A stretch of DNA of 11,119 nt from the NCBI GenBank assembly GCA_023251275.1, contig JAHEZC010000030.1, positions 1 to 11,119 of the forward strand, in the 5' to 3' direction. The notes beneath the pieces are model-generated. The model made no database searches. It saw nothing but the letters and a program-made list of their open reading frames with translations, and was not told where the DNA came from. The DNA is from Parafilimonas sp. (lineage in GTDB: Bacteria; Bacteroidota; Bacteroidia; Chitinophagales; Chitinophagaceae). Both the position numbers and the translations under genes were made by a program. Shown here piece by piece: positions 6,431-11,119 of this stretch (position 1 is its first letter; each line of letters opens with the position of its first letter).

Positions 6431-6467
6431 AATAAAAAGACCGGCCTGTAATAACATAGTCCGGTCT
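6431..6467 (-). terminator. Rho-independent terminator of the cytochrome c gene
   Basis: Stem AGACCGG (6438-6444) with CCGGTCT (6461-6467), loop 16 nt. On the minus strand it is followed by TTTTTATTTT. It lies 21 bp after the stop codon at 6489, so the cytochrome gene is monocistronic and the ferredoxin/NrfD operon needs its own promoter. Confidence 0.85.
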
Positions 6468-6488
6468 ATAATTCTCTTTAAGTAGCCA

Positions 6489-6908
6489 CTATTTCTTTAG
6501 AGTTCTTATATAATTTACCAGGCTCCACCTATCATCTGCATCAGGTATTTTCTTTTTAAAGTTGGGCATGTCGTCACGGCCTTCTGTTGTTTTATAAAAG
6601 ATCGAGCCATCACTTTGAGACTGGAAGTCAGTCTTTGAAAAATCACCGGGTTCTGTTTTTAACTGGGCTGCTTTGGGTCCATCACCTAAACCTTTTGCAC
6701 CATGGCAGGACTTGCAATGTGTTGCATATAATTCTTTCCCTTCATTAATTGATTCTGCACTGGAGGGCACAGCGTTTTTCATGTTTTTATAATTATCCGG
6801 AACCGGCCAAGGCTTATTCTGGTAATATGGCTTAAAACCGGAAACCATAATAAATACAAACAAGCCAATGATAATAAAAGTAACTACAGTGATAAGCCTT
6901 ATTTTCAT
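6489..6908 (-). CDS. Membrane-anchored mono-haem class I cytochrome c
   Basis: A 139-residue protein. Residues 5-23 form one hydrophobic segment (LITVVTFIIIGLFVFIMVS) without a clear cleavage site, so it is probably an N-terminal membrane anchor with the haem domain in the periplasm. The haem motif is CKSCH (65-69) in the context ELYATHCKSCHGAKGLGDGP, typical of class I cytochromes. The distal ligand is probably Met114 (GRDDMPNF), and the C-terminus DRWSLVNYIRTLKK is the usual last helix. It is flanked by its own terminator and an FNR/CRP-like box upstream, so it is a single-gene unit in the same orientation as the ferredoxin/NrfD operon. A role as electron carrier between the quinone-linked complex and a terminal oxidase or reductase is plausible, but not shown. 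Confidence 0.92.
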   Translation of the reverse strand: MKIRLITVVTFIIIGLFVFIMVSGFKPYYQNKPWPVPDNYKNMKNAVPSSAESINEGKELYATHCKSCHGAKGLGDGPKAAQLKTEPGDFSKTDFQSQSDGSIFYKTTEGRDDMPNFKKKIPDADDRWSLVNYIRTLKK

Positions 6909-6953
6909 GTTGATCAGGTTTTATCGTTATGAATAATTGAATTATTACGAAGG

Positions 6954-6960
6954 CAAATTA
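6954..6960 (-). promoter_or_regulatory. Possible -7 element of the cytochrome c gene
   Basis: Minus-strand TAATTTG, a shortened TAnnTTTG. It predicts a start near 6948 and a leader of about 39 nt. There is no -33 TTG, as expected if transcription depends on an activator at the box centred 57.5 bp away. Confidence 0.4.
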
Positions 6961-6990
6961 CTTGATAGATAAATCCCTTATACTGATAGA

Positions 6991-7005
6991 TGTAAATCGT
7001 TTACA
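6991..7005. repeat. Perfect palindrome TGTAAA-TCG-TTTACA
   Basis: A 6-3-6 inverted repeat directly next to the FNR/CRP-like box (7006-7017) and centred 44 bp from the end of the -7-like element. It has operator form, but the binding protein is unknown. Confidence 0.45.
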
Positions 7006-7017
7006 TGATTTTAATCA
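7006..7017. promoter_or_regulatory. FNR/CRP-like box TGATTTTAATCA, cytochrome c gene
   Basis: Perfect TGAT-N4-ATCA core. Its centre at 7011.5 is 57.5 bp from the last base of the proposed -7 element. The only gene it can plausibly serve is the minus-strand cytochrome c, because the gene on the other side points away and ends at 7251. Confidence 0.5.
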
Positions 7018-7250
7018 GGGTTTTGATAAAAAATAATTAAGATTATTCGCATTTAATCGGCCTGATTTTTAAAATAGGCTTGCAGACACTTAATTAGTCT
7101 CATCTTCAGATAATTTGGGATCTGTGATTATCAAGATTTCAGATTACACTTCTTATATAATCACGAAGGATTAAAATTTAAAGTATATTAAAAAACTACA
7201 GAAATAAAATTTTCTTTGTATAAAAGCGACTGGAAATACGGGCGTTGCAA

Positions 7251-7775
7251 TCAGTACCTTAAACGTTTTTTAAAATACAAAAAGGAAAAAGATAGCAATA
7301 CTATTAGAGCAAATATGCCGAGATTCAGGATAAGACTATAAGTATATATTTTCATATCGTTTCCTATAATATTCGTATCCCCGTGTAAGGCGAATAATTG
7401 TAAGAATAAATCTCTTACCAAAAGGAAGAAAAAGACAAGATTATGTGCTAAGCACAGAACTTTTTTTTGACGAAACGCCGGTATCCAGAAAAGAATAGCA
7501 AGAAGCCCCCATGCTGTCAAAAGTGGATGTTGCATTGTCAATTTTATATTTTCAATTGAGTAATCAGGGTATAAATTTTTCAATTGAAGTGCGAGGTATA
7601 GAGTACCCACAAGAGCATACGAGAAAGGTAGAAGCGAAACGATCCTATCCTTAAAATCGTTTTTTAAGCGCTGTTTTCCGGCAATAAAAAAAGTAACAGC
7701 ATAGATTAAAGAATACCCGGAAAAAAAAGCCAACAGTTCAAGCTGCTGCAGGTATGAAAAAAAACTATTATCCAT
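7251..7775 (-). CDS. Five-helix integral membrane protein, unknown function
   Basis: A 174-residue hydrophobic protein with about five membrane helices (roughly 12-32, 46-66, 84-101, 106-128, 142-167), a short N-terminus without a signal peptide and a basic C-terminus (FKKRLRY). Single charged residues sit near helix ends. There is one His in the fourth helix (His111) and no cofactor motif. I do not recognise the family. It has its own well-formed promoter and is divergent from ppdK. Its gene ends 342 bp before the cytochrome c start, with no clear terminator between. Proximity to the respiratory genes is the only hint about function. Confidence 0.75.
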   Translation of the reverse strand: MDNSFFSYLQQLELLAFFSGYSLIYAVTFFIAGKQRLKNDFKDRIVSLLPFSYALVGTLYLALQLKNLYPDYSIENIKLTMQHPLLTAWGLLAILFWIPAFRQKKVLCLAHNLVFFFLLVRDLFLQLFALHGDTNIIGNDMKIYTYSLILNLGIFALIVLLSFSFLYFKKRLRY

Positions 7776-7799
7776 TTACTGTAATATTTGCAAAGATGC

Positions 7800-7829
7800 C
7801 AAATGCAGATGTTTCTGCAATTTGTTCAA
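7800..7829 (-). promoter_or_regulatory. Promoter of the membrane-protein gene (TTG-N19-TGCATTTG)
   Basis: On the minus strand a -33 TTG (7827-7829) is followed after exactly 19 bp by TGCATTTG (7800-7807), one mismatch from TAnnTTTG. The start would be near 7794, about 19 nt before the ATG at 7775. A 6-4-6 palindrome TGCAGA-TGTT-TCTGCA (7804-7819) overlaps the -7 element and spacer, so a repressor site is possible. Confidence 0.55.
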
Positions 7830-7944
7830 TAAAATTTTGCATTAAATCATTTCCTCTGTGTCAACGATATCTTTTCAATACTCTTGTTATTTTATCCCTG
7901 CATTATTTCCTGATCAGATTCATGATGAAACTCTGCTTTTTATC

Positions 7945-7956
7945 TGATTGTAATCA
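7945..7956. promoter_or_regulatory. FNR/CRP-like box TGATTGTAATCA, ppdK
   Basis: Perfect TGAT-N4-ATCA. The 13-mer TGATTGTAATCAT repeats exactly the copy at 2663-2675. The centre at 7950.5 is 35.5 bp before the last base of a weak TACCTTG element (7980-7986), close to the classic class II activator position near -41.5. Confidence 0.5.
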
Positions 7957-7979
7957 TTATTCTTTTACAGGTGCAATTA

Positions 7980-7986
7980 TACCTTG
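7980..7986 (+). promoter_or_regulatory. Possible weak -7 element of ppdK (TACCTTG)
   Basis: A partial match to TAnnTTTG, with no -33 TTG at 19-21 bp. It would give a start near 7993 and an 18-nt leader to the ATG at 8011, and would exclude the in-frame TTG at 7984 as the start codon. Confidence 0.35.
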
Positions 7987-8010
7987 CTGCGTTCTTTAAA
8001 AACTTATTAT

Positions 8011-10833
8011 ATGGAAACAACATTGATAGAAGCAGCGGAAAAACGCTACAACGAAACAGCCAAAACGACAAAAAAATATGTTTTCTCTTTTCATGAAGGA
8101 GAGGGAAAAAACAAACAGCTTCTTGGTGGTAAAGGAGCAAATCTCTGCGAGATGACTCAAATCGGTCTAAATGTACCGTCGGGATTTGTAATTTCAACAG
8201 AAGCCTGCATGAGTTATTTATCCGGAAATAAACAATTACCTGAAGGTGTGATGGTACAGGTGTTGCAGCAGATGAAGATGGTTGAAGAAGCGACCGGCAA
8301 ACGCTTCGGTAATGCTGCAGATCCGTTACTTGTTTCGGTACGTTCGGGTTCAGCTTTATCTATGCCGGGCATGATGGATACTATCCTGAATTTGGGATTG
8401 AATAAAGAAACGTTACATGGTCTTATTGAGCAAACAAAAAATGAACGGTTTGGCTATGATGCGTATCGCCGTTTTATACAATTGTTCGGTAAAGTGGCTC
8501 TTGGTGTGCCCGATGAAATTTTTGATAAAATATTTGAAGAGGTGAAGCACAGGGCTGGAGTAAAAATTGATATCGGCTTAAGTGCTGTTAATTTGAAAGA
8601 GATCAGTGAACGTTTTCTTGATGCAATAAAAGATTATACGCACAAACCGTTCCCTGAAGATGTTTATGAACAGCTCGAAATTGCCATCAAAGCAGTATTT
8701 AATTCATGGATGGGAAAAAGGGCAATTGATTACCGGCGTGAGTTTAATATTACTCCCGATCTGGCCAATGGTACTGCTGTGAATGTAGTAGCAATGGTTT
8801 TTGGTAATATGGGAAACGACAGTGCTACAGGTGTTGGTTTTACAAGGGATCCCGGGACCGGTGAAAATGTTATGTTTGGAGAATATCTTGTAAATGCGCA
8901 AGGTGAAGATGTTGTTGCAGGTATTCGTACACCAAAACCAGTGCACCTGCTTGCAGAAGAGATGCCTGAGCTGTATCGCCAATTGGAAGAGCTGCGCGAT
9001 AAACTTGAAAGTCATTACAAAGAAGTCCAGGATTTTGAATACACCATTGAAAATGGAATTCTTTATTGTTTGCAAACACGCAATGGTAAGATGAATGCCA
9101 CCGCAATGGTCCGTACTTCTGTTGAAATGGTGAAAGCTGGATTGCTTACAATAGAACAGGCATTGCTGCGTATAAAGCCGGCAATCATTGAACAACTATT
9201 ACATCCCCGTCTTGACAGTAAAAACAAACAGGAACCATTGGCACAAGGTCTTCCTGCTTCACCAGGCGCTGCATCAGGTCAATGTGTATTTGATGCAGAC
9301 CGTGCTGAAATGCTCGGTCGTTCAGGAGCTAAGGTGATATTGGTTCGTGAAGAAACAAAGCCTGAAGACATTCATGGATTCTTTGCATCACAGGGTATAT
9401 TGACAAGCCGTGGTGGCAAAACCTCACATGCTGCAGTTGTTGCAAGAGGCATGGGAAAGCCTTGTGTTGCCGGTGCAGAAGGAATTAAAGTAGATGTGAA
9501 ATTGAGACAGGCGATCATCGGTGACAAAATTTTGTATGAAGGTGATTACATAACGATAGACGGAGGAACCGGATATGTTTATAAAGGTGTTATTCCAACT
9601 GTGGAATCTGAATTCAGTAATGAACTGAAGACTTTATTATCATGGGCAGATGATGCAGCAACACTGAAAGTAATGGCAAATGCTGATACGCCCGAAGCTG
9701 CCGCAAAAGCATTGCAATTTGGTGCTGTGGGAATCGGTCTCTGCCGCACTGAAAGAATGTTTAATGCAAGTGATCGTTTGCCGATTGTAGTAGAAATGAT
9801 CATTGCCAATACAGAACATGAAAGGCAACAGGCATTGCAACAATTGTTGCCGATACAAAAAAAGGATTTTAAAGAAATATTGATGACGATGGCTCCTCAT
9901 CCCGTTACTATTCGTTTGCTTGATCCGCCTATTCATGAATTTTTACCGGCGGAAGAAGAATTAAAAGAAGAATTACAACACCTGCGTCATTTAAAAGAAA
10001 CAGCAAGTGGTGTAAGTAACCTTATCAGCAGTTTACGTTTGCTGCATGCTGAAAATCTCGATTTGAAAGATATACTTCCGTTTAATGGAAAAGGCGTCGA
10101 ATTGATCGAACAGGCGATTACAAAAAAAGAAAATATTCTGAAAAAGGCGCATGAATTACACGAAGTGAATCCAATGCTTGGTCATCGCGGTGTACGATTA
10201 GGTCTCACTTATCCTGAAATCTATAAGATGCAGATACAGGCTATACTTGAGGCTGCTGCAGAATGTCAAAAAGAAGGTATTGATGTACATCCGGAAATAA
10301 TGATACCGCAGGTATGCGCTGCGGAAGAATTAAAGAAGGTAAGAATATATGTTGATGAAGTATCTCGTCAAATCGACACAACATACAACATAAAACCTTC
10401 TTTCAAATTCGGAACGATGATAGAAGTTGTTCGTGCATGTATGGAAGCCGATGAATTGGCTAAAGAAACAGAATTCTTTTCATTTGGGACGAACGATCTT
10501 ACGCAAGCGACTTTCTCTTTCTCAAGAGAAGACGCAGAAAACAAGTTTCTCCCCTTTTATGCAGAGAAAAATATTTTGCATGATAACCCATTTGAGATCC
10601 TTGACAGGAACGGCGTTGGTAAATTAATGAAGATCGCAATTGAGTGGGGACGCAAAACTAATCCGGAATTGGAGATCGGTATTTGCGGTGAACATGGCGG
10701 CCAGGCTGACTCAATAAAATTTTGTCATGAATTAGGTCTTGATTATGTCTCCTGCTCCGGTCCGAGAGTGCCTGTGGCACGATTGGCTGCAGCCCATGCG
10801 AAACTGGGAGAAGCAAAAGACAAGTCTTTGTGA
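8011..10833 (+). CDS. ppdK: Pyruvate, phosphate dikinase
   Basis: A 940-residue enzyme interconverting pyruvate + ATP + Pi and PEP + AMP + PPi in the cytoplasm. The N-terminal nucleotide-binding part has GGKGANLCEMTQIGLNVPSG and SVRSGSALSMPGMMDTILNL. The swivelling phosphohistidine domain has LTSRGGKTSHAAVVARGMGK with catalytic His473. The C-terminal PEP/pyruvate barrel has GTMIEVVRA, SFGTNDLTQATFSFSREDA and GICGEHGGQ with catalytic Cys892, ending SGPRVPVARLAAAHAKL. The ATG at 8011 is preferred over an in-frame TTG at 7984, because the family start and the likely transcript start lie after it. The His-Cys distance is about 43 residues longer than in the Clostridium symbiosum enzyme (His455, Cys831), from an insertion around protein residues 665-720. 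Single-gene unit with its own terminator. An FNR/CRP-like box upstream suggests redox or energy control. Confidence 0.98.
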   Translation: METTLIEAAEKRYNETAKTTKKYVFSFHEGEGKNKQLLGGKGANLCEMTQIGLNVPSGFVISTEACMSYLSGNKQLPEGVMVQVLQQMKMVEEATGKRFGNAADPLLVSVRSGSALSMPGMMDTILNLGLNKETLHGLIEQTKNERFGYDAYRRFIQLFGKVALGVPDEIFDKIFEEVKHRAGVKIDIGLSAVNLKEISERFLDAIKDYTHKPFPEDVYEQLEIAIKAVFNSWMGKRAIDYRREFNITPDLANGTAVNVVAMVFGNMGNDSATGVGFTRDPGTGENVMFGEYLVNAQGEDVVAGIRTPKPVHLLAEEMPELYRQLEELRDKLESHYKEVQDFEYTIENGILYCLQTRNGKMNATAMVRTSVEMVKAGLLTIEQALLRIKPAIIEQLLHPRLDSKNKQEPLAQGLPASPGAASGQCVFDADRAEMLGRSGAKVILVREETKPEDIHGFFASQGILTSRGGKTSHAAVVARGMGKPCVAGAEGIKVDVKLRQAIIGDKILYEGDYITIDGGTGYVYKGVIPTVESEFSNELKTLLSWADDAATLKVMANADTPEAAAKALQFGAVGIGLCRTERMFNASDRLPIVVEMIIANTEHERQQALQQLLPIQKKDFKEILMTMAPHPVTIRLLDPPIHEFLPAEEELKEELQHLRHLKETASGVSNLISSLRLLHAENLDLKDILPFNGKGVELIEQAITKKENILKKAHELHEVNPMLGHRGVRLGLTYPEIYKMQIQAILEAAAECQKEGIDVHPEIMIPQVCAAEELKKVRIYVDEVSRQIDTTYNIKPSFKFGTMIEVVRACMEADELAKETEFFSFGTNDLTQATFSFSREDAENKFLPFYAEKNILHDNPFEILDRNGVGKLMKIAIEWGRKTNPELEIGICGEHGGQADSIKFCHELGLDYVSCSGPRVPVARLAAAHAKLGEAKDKSL

Positions 10834-10893
10834 TGATGTCAGCATTCACCAAAAAAATTGAAACTTCTTACAGTAAGTTAATTCAAACTTCAA

Positions 10894-10933
10894 ACAAAAC
10901 AGGGCACTTCCTTAATGCCCTGTTTTGTTTCTC
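10894..10933. terminator. Terminator after ppdK, possibly bidirectional
   Basis: A perfect 13-bp stem, ACAAAACAGGGCA (10894-10906) with TGCCCTGTTTTGT (10916-10928), loop 9 nt, with T-rich sequence within and after the right arm (TGTTTTGTTTCTC). It lies about 60 bp after the ppdK stop and between two convergent genes. On the minus strand the hairpin also ends in a T-rich arm followed by TTTGAAG, so it could stop both transcripts. Confidence 0.85.
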
Positions 10934-10951
10934 AACTGCTGCGAAACATGA

Positions 10952-11119
10952 TCATTCATGAAGCATTTTATTATTTCTATCAATATAAAATACTTTATTG
11001 TCTTTCATAACACGTGCTTCTCCATTATCGAAACTGTCAGCAAAATCATACTGCGGACTAATTACTATTTTTCCTTTATCGTCAATGTATCCCCATAAAC
11101 CTCTTGTATTAGAAATGGG
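10952..11119 (-). CDS. WG-repeat protein, C-terminal fragment
   Basis: An open frame from the window edge to a TGA (complement of 10952-10954): the last 55 residues of a longer protein. The visible end contains GLWGYIDDKGKIVISPQYDF, the consensus WG repeat (G-x-W-G-[YF]-I-D-x-x-G-x-x-[VI]-I-x-P-x-[YF]), then a second degenerate unit ending in VFYIDRNNK. WG proteins form beta-rich repeat structures, often exported; their roles are mostly unknown. Convergent with ppdK and probably unrelated to the respiratory block. Confidence 0.8.
   Translation of the reverse strand, partial: PISNTRGLWGYIDDKGKIVISPQYDFADSFDNGEARVMKDNKVFYIDRNNKMLHE

Larger units (their letters stand above)
6909..7250. other. 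342-bp intergenic region upstream of cytochrome c
   Basis: The left half carries the cytochrome c promoter region: a -7-like element (6954-6960), a perfect 6-3-6 palindrome (6991-7005) and an FNR/CRP-like box (7006-7017). The right half (about 7020-7250) is AT-rich and holds the 3' region of the membrane-protein gene. No open frame, tRNA-like fold or clear terminator was seen there. Confidence 0.6.

Noticed and set aside
7125..7133. TGAT-T-ATCA palindrome between cytochrome c and the membrane-protein gene
   Set aside because: The spacer is one base instead of four, so it does not fit the box, and it is over 200 bp from any start codon it could serve.
7984..8010. TTG at 7984 as an upstream start for ppdK (nine extra residues)
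   Set aside because: The extra residues show no family similarity, the TTG overlaps the likely -7 element, and the ATG at 8011 fits the usual N-terminus.
8704..9195. Long open frame on the minus strand opposite ppdK
   Set aside because: It lies wholly within ppdK, its product is rich in Cys/His without a recognisable motif, and it is explained by antisense codon structure.
1..11119. CRISPR array, tRNA/rRNA, insertion sequence, phage or toxin-antitoxin genes
   Set aside because: No regularly spaced repeats, tRNA-like folds, transposase or integrase frames, or terminal repeats with target duplications were seen on either strand.

Overview
The window looks like chromosomal DNA from a Bacteroidota bacterium, probably of the Chitinophagales/Chitinophagaceae type. 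This is inferred from AT-rich DNA, AT-rich leaders without clear Shine-Dalgarno sequences, TAnnTTTG-like promoter elements, many lipoprotein and signal-peptide genes, a DUF5777-type beta-barrel protein and a WG-repeat protein. The genus cannot be read from the sequence.

Layout: 1-209 is the start of a minus-strand lipoprotein gene that runs off the window. 365-2548 (minus) is a three-gene operon: a YceI-like lipoprotein, a small lipoprotein cytochrome with a CX4CH haem motif, and a DUF5777-like beta-barrel, ending in an intrinsic terminator. 2933-6318 (minus) is a compact four-gene operon: a 76-residue membrane-anchored small protein, a Tat-type four-cluster ferredoxin-like lipoprotein, a ten-helix NrfD/PsrC-type quinone-interacting membrane protein, and a membrane-anchored periplasmic protein with two Ig-like repeats. 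6489-6908 (minus) is a single membrane-anchored class I cytochrome c with its own terminator. 7251-7775 (minus) is an unknown five-helix membrane protein. 8011-10833 (plus) is pyruvate, phosphate dikinase (ppdK). 10952-11119 (minus) is the end of a WG-repeat protein, convergent with ppdK across a 13-bp terminator hairpin.

The central block reads as a respiratory or electron-transfer module. NrfD exchanges electrons with menaquinone, the ferredoxin-like subunit carries them at the periplasmic face, and mono-haem cytochromes are plausible partners. No molybdopterin or other catalytic subunit is present, and the ferredoxin-like subunit lacks one cysteine at its first cluster.

The most interesting observation is regulatory. 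The FNR/CRP-type palindrome TGAT-N4-ATCA occurs four times, every time in an intergenic region and never inside a gene. The copies lie upstream of the YceI operon, the ferredoxin/NrfD operon, the cytochrome c gene and ppdK. Distances from box centre to the end of the proposed -7 element are 80.5, 57.5, 57.5 and 35.5 bp, so they differ by about two helical turns. This suggests one regulon, perhaps responding to oxygen or redox state, that ties this module to PPi-linked pyruvate/PEP metabolism.
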